Shown here: positions 16,932 to 23,652 of the stretch, one piece after another
Layout of the letters: each line of letters opens with the position of its first letter
Numbering within the stretch: the stretch's first letter is position 1
Assembly: GCF_001456115.1 (NCBI RefSeq)
Contig: NZ_CP013268.1
Span: 1 to 43,676 of the forward strand
Length of the DNA stretch: 43,676 nucleotides
Reading direction: 5' to 3'
DNA from: Sphingobium baderi
Lineage (GTDB): Bacteria; Pseudomonadota; Alphaproteobacteria; Sphingomonadales; Sphingomonadaceae
Made by a program: the position numbers and the translations under genes
The notes under the pieces: generated by a model
The model's database searches: none
What the model saw: the letters and a program-made list of their open reading frames with translations, nothing else
What the model was told of the DNA's origin: nothing

Positions 16932-17277
16932 TGGGTGCGGTGATTATGCGCCTGCCGCTGGCGCGGCACCGTGGCTCTAGTCGCTCACGCTCCCCAAGCC
17001 CGCAAGCGGTCTTGGCCCAAGGTAACGATCCACATGGCGGAAGCGAGATCGCTGCGCGGATCTCGCGCAGCAGTGCCGGGGGAAAGGCGGTCCCGGCCGC
17101 CTCTCCCCCGCAACGGCAATCAGCGGGACCGTGGCTCACTCGGCTGCGCCTCCCTGCGCCGCGCACCACTCCCGCAGATTCCCGCTGCCCCCCTCTCTCG
17201 CCGGCGTTCTTGGGCGTCCGTGTTCCGGCCGATGGCATGGCCATCGCCGGACAGGCGATTTGAAGGGAGTAAAGACG
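16932..17277 (+). ncRNA. Conserved structured leader upstream of the SprT-like gene, copy 1 (candidate RNA)
   Basis: This gap of about 345 bp has no plausible gene yet is closely similar to 42019-42378 in inverted position. It contains several hairpins: GCCGC/GCGGC (near 16953), CCAAG/CTTGG enclosing CCGC/GCGG (near 16993), GCGAGATC/GATCTCGC (near 17043), a long-range GGTCCC/GGGACC (17089 and 17123) and GATGGC/GCCATC (near 17231). Between the two copies the stems stay the same while loop sequences and lengths change. It ends at the ribosome-binding site of the SprT-like gene, so a cis-acting RNA is the best guess; a DNA-level role is not excluded. Confidence 0.5.
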
Positions 17278-17919
17278 ATGACCCACGAAACCCGCGAAAG
17301 CTGGCTCAATGCCGTGGCGCAGGGCATGGCTCTGCTGTTCGAGGCGCTGGACGCCCCCCTGCCCGACCGCTTACGCGTGGCGATCGGCTTCACCAGCAGA
17401 GGCGCGAAGGGCAAGGCGATCGGTGAGTGCTGGGACAACCGACTTAGCGCGGACGGGCATTTTGAAATCTTCATTCGCCCGGACCTAGCGCACGCGCCCG
17501 ATGCGATGCCGGCGCAGATCGCGGCCATCCTCGCGCATGAGCTGGTCCATGCCGCCGTCGGCATCCCGGCAGGGCATGGGAAGGCGTTTAAACGGGTCGC
17601 GCTGGGGCTGGGGTTGGTCGGGCCTATGCGCGCCACCACCCCCGGCGAGGCGTTCCTTGCGGCCGTCGCACCGATCCTCGATGCCGCTGGCCCCCTCCCC
17701 CATGCCCGTCTCGACACGGACGGGGAGTCGACCGCGCCCAAGGAGCAGAAAACCCGGATGCTGAAATGCGAGTGCGCGACGTGCGGCTATACCGCGAGGA
17801 CCGCGCGCAAATGGCTTGAGCAGGCCGGAGCGCCGCTTTGCCCGATCGAGGATCACGGCCAGATGAGCCATGAGGCGCTGGACGATGACAGCGAGGATGA
17901 GGGCGGCGAGGACGGCTAG
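17278..17919 (+). CDS. SprT-like zinc metalloprotease domain protein (module 1 copy)
   Basis: A 213-residue protein from the ATG at 17278, preceded by AAGGGAGT. The SprT-like/DUF45 core has the zinc-binding HELVH at about residue 87 and a third candidate ligand in GIPAGHGKAFKR. A C-terminal zinc ribbon follows (CECATCGY then CPIEDHG), and then an acidic tail rich in D and E. In eukaryotes SPRTN-type proteases cut DNA-protein crosslinks; the bacterial role is unclear, but a DNA-linked function would fit a plasmid maintenance module. It sits between the structured leader and parA and has a near-identical inverted copy at 41386-42018. A GTTTAAAC palindrome lies within the coding sequence in both copies. 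Confidence 0.85.
   Translation: MTHETRESWLNAVAQGMALLFEALDAPLPDRLRVAIGFTSRGAKGKAIGECWDNRLSADGHFEIFIRPDLAHAPDAMPAQIAAILAHELVHAAVGIPAGHGKAFKRVALGLGLVGPMRATTPGEAFLAAVAPILDAAGPLPHARLDTDGESTAPKEQKTRMLKCECATCGYTARTARKWLEQAGAPLCPIEDHGQMSHEALDDDSEDEGGEDG
17585..17594. repeat. CGTTTAAACG palindrome, copy 2
   Basis: Inside the SprT-like gene of module 1, at the position homologous to copy 8. Confidence 0.6.
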
Positions 17920-17959
17920 ACGCCCTGCCCTTTCATCCGATAGCCGCTTGCGCTATGAC

Positions 17960-18000
17960 CACATGCAAACATGAGTTCATGTAAGGATATTCACATGCCA
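17960..18000. repeat. Centromere-like repeat of module 1, site i (parA leader)
   Basis: ACATGCAAACATGAGTTCATG followed by TTCACATG just upstream of and into the parA start. It shares the CACATGCAAACAT core found at four other sites in module 1. Probable operator of the parA operon. Confidence 0.6.
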
Positions 18001-18648
18001 ACAATCGCGATCATCAGCCAGAAGGGGGGCGCGGGCAAGACCACCCTCGCCTTGCACCTGGCCGCAGCCGCCGAGGATTCCGGGCATACCGCGCTGGTGA
18101 TCGACCTCGACCCGCAGGCGACGGCGAGCCAATGGGCGGCATGGCGGCAGGACGCGCCCCCGGTCGTGATCGACAGCGCCCCCCCTCGCCTTGCCGCCAA
18201 GATCGAGCAAGCGACGGCGCAGGGCGCGGAGTTCATCGTGATCGACACCCCGCCCCATGCCGACAGCGCCGCCAGCGCCGCCGTCGAGGCGGCCGACCTG
18301 GTGTTGATACCTTGTCGGCCGAGCGCGTTCGACCTGGCCGCGATCAAGACCACGGCCAGCCTTGTGAAGATGCGCGGCAAGCCCGCTTTCGTGATCTTCA
18401 CGGCGGGAAGCCCGACCGCGCCACGCATGTATGACGAGGCGGCGCAGCTCGTGCAGGGTTACGGGCTGGACGCCTGCCCGCTGCGTGTCGCGGATCGCGC
18501 CGCGTTCCGCCATGCGGCGACCGAGGGAAAAACCGTGATGGAGATCGAACCGAATGGCAAGGCGGCCGATGAGGTGCGTCAGCTTTACAAGTGGGCATGT
18601 GAACATGTAAACATGCCAGCAGATAGGAAGCGGAGGGCCAGCGCATGA
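17995..18648 (+). CDS. parA: ParA-family partition ATPase (module 1)
   Basis: A 217-residue ParA/MinD-type ATPase of the short class without an N-terminal DNA-binding domain. The deviant Walker A is KGGAGKTT at about residue 10, the A' motif is DLDPQATAS and Walker B is FIVIDTPPH. The ATG at 17995 follows AAGGAT. The protein should drive plasmid segregation together with the ribbon-helix-helix protein encoded next, whose start overlaps its stop (ATGA). The C-terminal tail WACEHVNMPA is encoded by a centromere-like repeat (18596-18617). The second ParA at 40629-41264 has the same organisation. Confidence 0.92.
   Translation: MPTIAIISQKGGAGKTTLALHLAAAAEDSGHTALVIDLDPQATASQWAAWRQDAPPVVIDSAPPRLAAKIEQATAQGAEFIVIDTPPHADSAASAAVEAADLVLIPCRPSAFDLAAIKTTASLVKMRGKPAFVIFTAGSPTAPRMYDEAAQLVQGYGLDACPLRVADRAAFRHAATEGKTVMEIEPNGKAADEVRQLYKWACEHVNMPADRKRRASA
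18596..18617. repeat. Centromere-like repeat of module 1, site ii (inside parA)
   Basis: CATGTGAACATGTAAACATG lies within the coding sequence of the ParA tail. It matches the module 1 repeat family (core CATGTTCACATGCAAACAT) with few changes. Confidence 0.55.
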
Positions 18649-18959
18649 GCCGGAAGGGATCATTGCTTGCATTGCGGGATCGGGACGCAGCGCCGACGCC
18701 GGCGACGGCCGAGCCGGAGGGAAGGGCGGCCGCGCCGAGCGCCCGCAGCACTGGCGTAGGCACCGGCAGCAGTTCGAGCAGCAGCCCGGTTGCGCCGAGC
18801 CGTCAGGGCAAGAAGGCGATGACGGGCTATTTCAGCCCGGAAATGTCGTTCGCCATGCACATGACCGCCCGCAAGCACGGCATGAGCTTGCAGGACGCGA
18901 TGGCCGAGGCGTTCAACGACTGGCTCCGAAAGATGGGGGAAAGTCCTGTAGGCAAGTGA
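18645..18959 (+). CDS. Ribbon-helix-helix partition partner (ParB/ParG-like, module 1)
   Basis: A 104-residue protein. The N-terminal 55 residues are low-complexity (Ala/Pro, then a serine run) and probably disordered. The C-terminal part (GYFSPEMSFAMHMTARKHGM, then SLQDAMAEAFNDWLRK) fits a strand-helix-helix DNA-binding fold. The position directly after ParA with an ATGA overlap, and the nearby CATG-rich repeats, identify it as the likely centromere-binding component. Its sequence is unlike its counterpart in module 2, in line with the different repeats there. Confidence 0.75.
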   Translation: MSRKGSLLALRDRDAAPTPATAEPEGRAAAPSARSTGVGTGSSSSSSPVAPSRQGKKAMTGYFSPEMSFAMHMTARKHGMSLQDAMAEAFNDWLRKMGESPVGK

Positions 18960-18960
18960 G

Positions 18961-18980
18961 CATGTTCACATGCAAACATA
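18961..18980. repeat. Centromere-like repeat of module 1, site iii
   Basis: CATGTTCACATGCAAACAT directly after the stop of the ribbon-helix-helix gene. Confidence 0.65.
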
Positions 18981-18998
18981 TAGCTTAGGGGAAAACTC

Positions 18999-19515
18999 AT
19001 GGCCGTGCTAATCGTGTCCGCCATCTTCGCACTGGTGATGATCGGATTGTCCATCCGGGCAAACGCCCGTTTCCGGCAGGAAAGGAAACTGCCGATGCAA
19101 TGGCGGCTTTCACGATGATTGTGTTGAAAAACTCTCAGAGGCATTTCCTTGGGTAATATTCGAATTCAGGCGCAGTGGCAGGCGCATCAATGATTCGCAG
19201 GGCGCGGGCCGTCTGCATCATTGTTACCGAAAATCGGCGGGACGCACCTCAGCACCGACTTTTTCAACACAATCACGATCAGAGCCGCTTTCCAATTTGG
19301 TGAATTGGTCCGCACCTCGCGTTCTAGCTCTCAGCTTCACGCCCTTCCTTGCGATCTGTGTGCTGGGGCTGTTCAATGTTACCGCGATGACCCTAACGCC
19401 GAGGCCAGGGCAGGAGGGGATGCTGTTACCGTCCCCGATCTTTATTGGAGGCGCGTTCGTGGCGGCCCATGTTTTCCAGCTTTGGTTGATCGGAAGGAGC
19501 CTGGGCCGAAGTTAA
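18999..19515 (+). pseudogene. Small membrane protein gene interrupted by a MITE
   Basis: The 5' part reads MAVLIVSAIFALVMIGLSI and continues to QWRLSR before hitting a stop in the inserted element. Removing the 158-bp element (19117-19274) and one copy of its 5-bp duplication joins this in frame to the downstream part (EPLSNLVNWSAPRV...GRSLGRS), giving an uninterrupted 117-residue protein. The restored protein has three hydrophobic stretches: residues 2-20, one around FLAICVLGLFNVTA and one around FIGGAFVAAHVFQLW. Its function is unknown. It lies between the partition genes and a GNAT gene. As it stands only a 39-residue single-helix peptide could be made. Confidence 0.8.
19117..19274. mobile_element. 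158-bp MITE-like element
   Basis: The ends are inverted repeats beginning GATTGTGTTGAAAAA, with one later mismatch (CTC versus GTC). The flanks are identical 5-bp sequences ACGAT (19112-19116 and 19275-19279). There is no coding capacity. Precise excision restores the reading frame of the host gene, which is strong evidence that this is an insertion. The parent transposase is not on this plasmid as far as I can tell. Confidence 0.8.
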
Positions 19516-19527
19516 ACTCAATGTCGT

Positions 19528-19549
19528 CATGTTCACATGCAAACATGGC
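19528..19549. repeat. Centromere-like repeat of module 1, site iv
   Basis: Contains an exact CATGTTCACATGCAAACAT, placed upstream of the GNAT gene. Confidence 0.65.
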
Positions 19550-19607
19550 AGTTAACGCCACGACACTGTCCTATTGCCGCCACGATTTTCGGCGAAGCAA
19601 TCACGCT

Positions 19608-20072
19608 ATGGTAGTTATTAGGCACGCGATCTTTCCTCGTGACACAGCTTCGGTGCTGGGCATCTGGCGTGAGTTCATCGCTAATTCGCCGGTCAATCTC
19701 GACTATCAGAATAATGACGCTGAGTTTGCAAACTTGCCTGGGAAGTATGCGGCGCCCAAAGGATGCGTGCTGCTTGCGGACCGGGAGGGGGAAATCGAAG
19801 GCTGCGTAGCGATGCGCCAAGTCACACACGAGATATGCGAGATGAAACGACTATATGTTCGTCCCCAGGCTCAGGGACGGCATCTTGGTCGCGCGCTCGC
19901 TGAACGTCTGATCGAGGAAGCTCGCACTGTGGGCTACAGCGAAATGAGGCTCGATGTGCAAGCGAAGTTCGTCCCCGCGCGCAAGCTGTATGAGACTCTT
20001 GGTTTCGTCGCGGCGGAGCCGATTTCCTTCAACCCGGTTCCCGGCGCATCCTTTCTTGGACTTCACCTGTAG
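19608..20072 (+). CDS. GNAT family N-acetyltransferase
   Basis: About 154 residues from the ATG at 19608; an in-frame ATG at 19545 overlaps a centromere-like repeat and is less likely. The acetyl-CoA-binding motif A is clear: MKRLYVRPQAQGRHLGRALA. It is followed by the RLDVQ strand and the C-terminal ARKLYETLGF that typifies the fold. These enzymes transfer an acetyl group from acetyl-CoA to an amine; the substrate cannot be deduced. It lies between the broken membrane protein gene and repA and has no counterpart in module 2, so it is a cargo gene of module 1. Confidence 0.88.
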   Translation: MVVIRHAIFPRDTASVLGIWREFIANSPVNLDYQNNDAEFANLPGKYAAPKGCVLLADREGEIEGCVAMRQVTHEICEMKRLYVRPQAQGRHLGRALAERLIEEARTVGYSEMRLDVQAKFVPARKLYETLGFVAAEPISFNPVPGASFLGLHL

Positions 20073-20121
20073 TCGAGTCCGTAGCTATCGACCAGAAAGT
20101 GACAAAGGCGGATCAGTCGAT

Positions 20122-20143
20122 ATGTTTGCATGTGGACATGAAC
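20122..20143. repeat. Centromere-like repeat of module 1, site v
   Basis: ATGTTTGCATGTGGACATGA is an inverted, slightly diverged copy of the module 1 repeat, in the gap between the GNAT gene and the convergent repA. Confidence 0.5.
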
Positions 20144-20161
20144 GCTTGTCCACATAAGGGA

Positions 20162-21274
20162 TCAGCGCAGTGGCTTGCGTTCGTGCCGTTTCTTGCAGAA
20201 GCCTAGGAAAGCGGCGCGGGGGCTTTTCAGCTCGGGCTTGCCCATGTCGTGCCACCACGACACCCATTCGTCATAAAGCGCATACACGTCATAGCCTGGC
20301 GCGGCCGTCTTGGCGTCGTGCATGGTTTCCGGGTCGATATAGGGCGCATCGTCGCCGGCGTTGGCGAGCGGATCGGGCTTGGACTTGAGGCCCGAGCGGT
20401 TGCGGAACAGGATCACGTCATCATTCATCGTCACCGCATAGTCGGGGAAATGGCCGTGGTCCGCGTCATGCTCGCAGACCTTCTTGACCAAGGCCCGGAA
20501 CACCCGGAGCGGGCTGTTCGAGCCGCATTTCTTTTGCAGCAGCTCCAGGCCGATCTTCCATTCGTCCTTCACGCCGCAATGCTTGCGGGCCAGCTCATAC
20601 ATGCGCCGCTCGAACGGCTTGCGGAGCCGGAAATAGTCGCGGTGAAGCGTCAGAACATTCTTGCTGATGACCGAGCGATAAACCCAATCCGACAGGGTGA
20701 TTTCCAGATCGAGCATACGGCCGTCGAACGTCTTGCGTGTGATTCTGGCTTCTTCGATCAGCCCGAAAATCCGCGTTTCCTCGACACCGCCCGTCTGGAT
20801 ATTGGTCCGCACCGTGGTCCCGCGCAGGCGGGTGAGGGCGTCGGCCATCAGCCGATAGCCTTCGCCGCTGGTTTGCCGGTTGGTGGCGACGAGCATGTCA
20901 TAGGCTTGCAGGCGCACCGTGCGGCTAGGTTGCTGGCCCTGATTCATCTTCGCGACGAGCTGCGAAATACAGTAGATCAATATGTCCTTGTCGTGGATCG
21001 TCGCCAGCCCCTTGCCCGAGGGGATAATCTCGATAACGTTGCCGTTATGCTCATAGCGCCGCATCCGGTTGTCGGGCTTGGTCGAGAGCGAGAAAACCGG
21101 ATGCTCCATCGAGGCCATGTCGTCCTTGGGGATGGCGTCGAGAACATCGCAGATGAACAGGTCTTGGTTAGGGTGCCGCACCGGCAGCAGCGGCGTGCGA
21201 TCGTCGCCGTCCACGGCCATGGACGGCGCGGCGATCGGCGCGTCAAACAGGGAAGGGGCGGAGTCTATCGTCAT
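20162..21274 (-). CDS. repA: Replication initiator protein RepA (module 1)
   Basis: A 370-residue initiator of the alphaproteobacterial RPA type. Conserved blocks shared with the second RepA at 39213 include DLFICDVLDAIPKDDMASME, HDKDILIYCISQL, LTLHRDYFRLRKP and the C-terminal DVYALYDEWVSWW with KSPRAAFLGFC. The start codon lies inside the first of seven iterons (21266 onwards), so binding of RepA to its iterons should also control its own expression. It has no frameshift. The two initiators are clearly homologous but have unrelated N-termini and face different iterons. Confidence 0.93.
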   Translation of the reverse strand: MTIDSAPSLFDAPIAAPSMAVDGDDRTPLLPVRHPNQDLFICDVLDAIPKDDMASMEHPVFSLSTKPDNRMRRYEHNGNVIEIIPSGKGLATIHDKDILIYCISQLVAKMNQGQQPSRTVRLQAYDMLVATNRQTSGEGYRLMADALTRLRGTTVRTNIQTGGVEETRIFGLIEEARITRKTFDGRMLDLEITLSDWVYRSVISKNVLTLHRDYFRLRKPFERRMYELARKHCGVKDEWKIGLELLQKKCGSNSPLRVFRALVKKVCEHDADHGHFPDYAVTMNDDVILFRNRSGLKSKPDPLANAGDDAPYIDPETMHDAKTAAPGYDVYALYDEWVSWWHDMGKPELKSPRAAFLGFCKKRHERKPLR

Positions 21275-21450
21275 TTCACTAACGCCACAGCTACTATCGT
21301 CATTTCACATACGCAAGCGGATTATCGTCATTTCAGATTCACCCCCGCGCTATCGTCATTCCGATTACGCTTGGAGGGGGCGGGCCTATCGTCAGAGTGG
21401 ATTCACCCTATCGTCACTCTGGATTCGCTTTTTCGTCAGAGCGGATTCAC
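21266..21450. repeat. Iteron array of replicon 1 (seven copies)
   Basis: Seven direct repeats with core TATCGTCA followed by a GATTCAC-like tail begin at about 21266, 21295, 21323, 21351, 21387, 21409 and 21431. Spacing is 22 bp, 28-29 bp and once 36 bp. The array covers the repA start and promoter region and is the expected RepA binding site. Confidence 0.85.
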
Positions 21451-21507
21451 CGCGCGTCACAAAAACGCCAATTAACACATTATTTTCAACGCACTATAAA
21501 ACCGCCC

Positions 21508-21565
21508 AAATCCCGTAACACGACTCTAAACCCATATATTAACACTAGGGCGAGGCTGTGGATAA
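21508..21565. other. Origin core of replicon 1: conserved AT-rich block and DnaA box
   Basis: A 40-bp AT-rich block including CCCATATATTAACACTAG (21531-21548) is almost identical, in inverted orientation, to the block beside replicon 2 (about 38976-39018). A consensus DnaA box TGTGGATAA lies at 21557-21565. With the iterons this makes a complete origin of replication. Confidence 0.75.
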
Positions 21566-21619
21566 CTTTAGGCCGCCCCGCTTGATGCGACGTTGAAAGG
21601 AAGAAAAGCACCGCCTCTT

Positions 21620-21714
21620 GGGGCTCCGCCCCGCCGGCTCGCGGCCTTCGGCCGCCCCGGATCGCTATGCGATCCTCCCACCCGGCATCCCCAAAATGAG
21701 CCGGCTTCGCCGGC
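21620..21714. other. Four-hairpin array beside origin 1
   Basis: Four perfect hairpins with three-base loops lie in about 95 bp: GGGGC/GCCCC (21620-21632), GCGGCC/GGCCGC (21641-21655), GGATCGC/GCGATCC (21659-21675) and GCCGGC/GCCGGC (21700-21714). The same array occurs at 38725-38822 with changed loops and one compensated stem. Its position next to the DnaA box suggests a replication or single-strand function; a structured RNA is the alternative. Confidence 0.6.
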
Positions 21715-21793
21715 ACGCTTTTGTTAATTTGGGGTGTGGTGTAACCGTCACACCCCTATCGCCAGCGCATCATTGAACCCAGCCGCCGAAAAT

Positions 21794-21985
21794 GGCTTTC
21801 CAGAAAAGCCAAGCGGATATGTGGGCGTTCTGATCGAGAGGGTAGAGGAGGCGGAAACGTCCCCACAGGGGGCGATTTCCGGCCCGCCCGGCCTCATTCC
21901 GGGCGTAGGTCAGGGTTTTCGGCGTCGGAACCGCCTATGGCGCTCTACGGGCTTCCCAGGGCCGCCCGATTTTTCCGGCGCGAGA
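21794..21985 (+). other. Conserved leader and 5' end of a small ORF, copy 1 (remnant)
   Basis: This segment is homologous to 38470-38646. It starts with the hairpin GGCTTT/AAAGCC (21794-21810) and ends in an ORF starting MALYGLPR at 21937, matching the start of the complete small gene at 38242-38505. Homology fades after about 21985, just before the traG remnant, so the gene is broken here. Confidence 0.55.
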
Positions 21986-21994
21986 TCCACGCAC

Positions 21995-22004
21995 CGTTTA
22001 AACG
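21995..22004. repeat. CGTTTAAACG palindrome, copy 3
   Basis: Directly downstream of the traG remnant stop, the position homologous to copy 6 after full-length traG. Confidence 0.6.
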
Positions 22005-22007
22005 GCC

Positions 22008-22580
22008 TCACGCCTTGTCGAAGCGGCCCGCGAACTCGCGATCGGCATAGTATTTGAGCTTGGCGGCGACGATCGGCCGTTGCCCCGCGAGGAACAGGAG
22101 CTGGTAATCCTCGCGCAGCGTGCGGACTTCATCGGGGGTGAGCAGCGGGCGAGCGACATGCTGCGCGCCGAACGATATGCCGGTTTCGTCGCTGTCGATC
22201 GCGCGGCTCATGGTCTCGAACACGACCGTCTCCTGGCCGAGCAGATCGGAGACGAGCTTGGCACTGTCGTGATCGTTGACCCCGAATATCTGCAAGACGC
22301 CAGCGTTGGACAAGAAGGTGCCGGCACGGCGCTCGTAGAGCGCGCGGAGCTGGTGAACGTCTTGCAGGATCGGCCAGAGCTGGATGCCGTAGCCGGCCAT
22401 GAGGCCCATAGCGCGCTCGACGGGTTCGAGGCGGCCGAGGGCGGCGAACTCATCGAGCAGGAACAGGACGGGGCGGGCGGGGGAGGCCGGCGCGCGCGCC
22501 AGATCGGTCAACCCTTGCGCCAGCATCAGGCGCAGCCACCGGGCATAGGTGGCGAGCCGATCGGGCGGCAGCACCAGATA
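22008..22580 (-). pseudogene. traG: traG 3' remnant, cut by Tn3-family transposon 2
   Basis: About 190 codons closely matching the C-terminal third of the full-length TraG at 35996-37657, starting at YLVLPPDRLATY and including the Walker B segment VLFLLDEFAALG. The 5' part is replaced by the transposon end at 22581. The frame opens a little way into the transposon repeat (apparent ATG at 22637), but Walker A and the membrane domain are gone, so no coupling function is expected. Confidence 0.9.
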
Positions 22581-22625
22581 GGCCCAGTCGGCCCGAAGCT
22601 GCGATTTTGGCCATGTTGAAGAACA
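22581..22625 (+). repeat. Left terminal inverted repeat of transposon 2
   Basis: Starts GGCCCAGTCGGCCCGAAG and matches the reverse complement of 26640-26684 except at three positions. Confidence 0.85.
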
Positions 22626-22643
22626 AAGATTGAACATGGCGAT

Positions 22644-23510
22644 CTACCAGGCTCGCTCTTGTCCTCCAATCTCGTAAACATCGGTCTCGATCGAGCACCT
22701 GTAGCTCTCTGCGATGTTGAACATCTCTGTCTGGAGAGATGCGATCTCATCATCGAGGCTGACGCCATCGGCACCCTGATCATAGGCGACGGTCAGCGTG
22801 TAATCGCAGTTCCCGGTCTTTTGCATCTGGTAATCCCGCTCCAGCATCGCCTCAATGCGCTCGCGAGCGGGCTTTCTGCCACGACCATGCTTGTTGAAGT
22901 TCTCGATGGTCAGATGCAGGGCGATGGTGACAGAAGGCGGCTTTTCCGGCAGCCCGATCCTTGAAGGAATGACGTCAAGCGCCCGATAGACGGTCATTCT
23001 TGAGATCTTGAGGTCGCGCGCGACGCTGGCCTTGCTCGCGCCGGCGGTGATCCGGCGTCGGATTTCATCGTCATCGATGTTTTTCTTCCGGCCTTTGTAG
23101 ACGCCTTCGGCGCGCGCCGCCTCGATCCCGGCGCGCTGCCGGTCCTTGATGAACGTCAGTTCCATGTCCGCGACCATGCCCAGAATGGTGATCACCATCC
23201 GCCCCATGCTTCCGGCCGTCGTCACCTCCGGCTCAAGCACCCGCAATGAGGCTCCCTTCTGGTCGAGTTCATGAACCAGATTGAGAACATCGCGTGTGGA
23301 GCGACCGAGCCGATCGAGACGCAGGACGACGAGTTCGTCATCGGCGCGCAGGAACTGCATGATCGTCTCAAGCTCCGTGCGTCCAGTGCGCGATGCGCCC
23401 GAGCCTGTTTCGGAGCGGAGGATTTCACAGCCCGCTGCCTTCAACCGGGCAACCTGGATGTCGAGATCCTGGTCGATGGTGCTGACGCGGGCGTAGCCGA
23501 CGCGGGTCAT
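22644..23510 (-). CDS. tnpR: Serine resolvase of transposon 2, with long C-terminal extension
   Basis: A 288-residue serine recombinase from the ATG at 23510, chosen because the conserved domain starts with MTRVGYARVS. The catalytic serine is in that motif; LDRLGRSTRDVLNL and the AGSMGRMVITILGMVADME helix follow. A helix-turn-helix lies near residues 160-185 (GASKASVARDLKISRMTVYR). About 95 more residues follow, an extension absent from the short resolvase of transposon 1; part of it (NFNKHGRGRKPARERIEAML) is basic. It reads downstream of tnpA, and the 142-bp gap between them should contain res. Confidence 0.92.
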   Translation of the reverse strand: MTRVGYARVSTIDQDLDIQVARLKAAGCEILRSETGSGASRTGRTELETIMQFLRADDELVVLRLDRLGRSTRDVLNLVHELDQKGASLRVLEPEVTTAGSMGRMVITILGMVADMELTFIKDRQRAGIEAARAEGVYKGRKKNIDDDEIRRRITAGASKASVARDLKISRMTVYRALDVIPSRIGLPEKPPSVTIALHLTIENFNKHGRGRKPARERIEAMLERDYQMQKTGNCDYTLTVAYDQGADGVSLDDEIASLQTEMFNIAESYRCSIETDVYEIGGQERAW

Positions 23511-23652
23511 GGGCAAATCCGTCACATTAGGGTGGCTTTGCCCTCGTACAGTAACATTGGTGACGGAACCACCCTTTTGTGACATGTCGTATATGTCACT
23601 TCCGATCGTCACGTTCGGGTGCACCCAAATGGTGCGAGCGGAAAGGCCCCGG
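23511..23652. promoter_or_regulatory. Probable res site of transposon 2
   Basis: The gap between tnpA stop and resolvase start contains an inverted pair GTGACAT/ATGTCAC (23579-23599) and related half sites GTCACATT (23521) and GTAACATTGGTGAC (about 23550). Several dyads of this kind are expected in a resolvase target. Confidence 0.6.

Noticed and set aside
21266..21450. CRISPR array
   Set aside because: The repeats are direct, short and diverged, with short variable spacing next to repA; these are iterons. No cas genes are present.
21486..21716. 76-residue minus-strand ORF over origin 1, with a similar ORF over origin 2
   Set aside because: It is the translation of the hairpin array and DnaA box region; changes between the two copies follow stem pairing, not codons.
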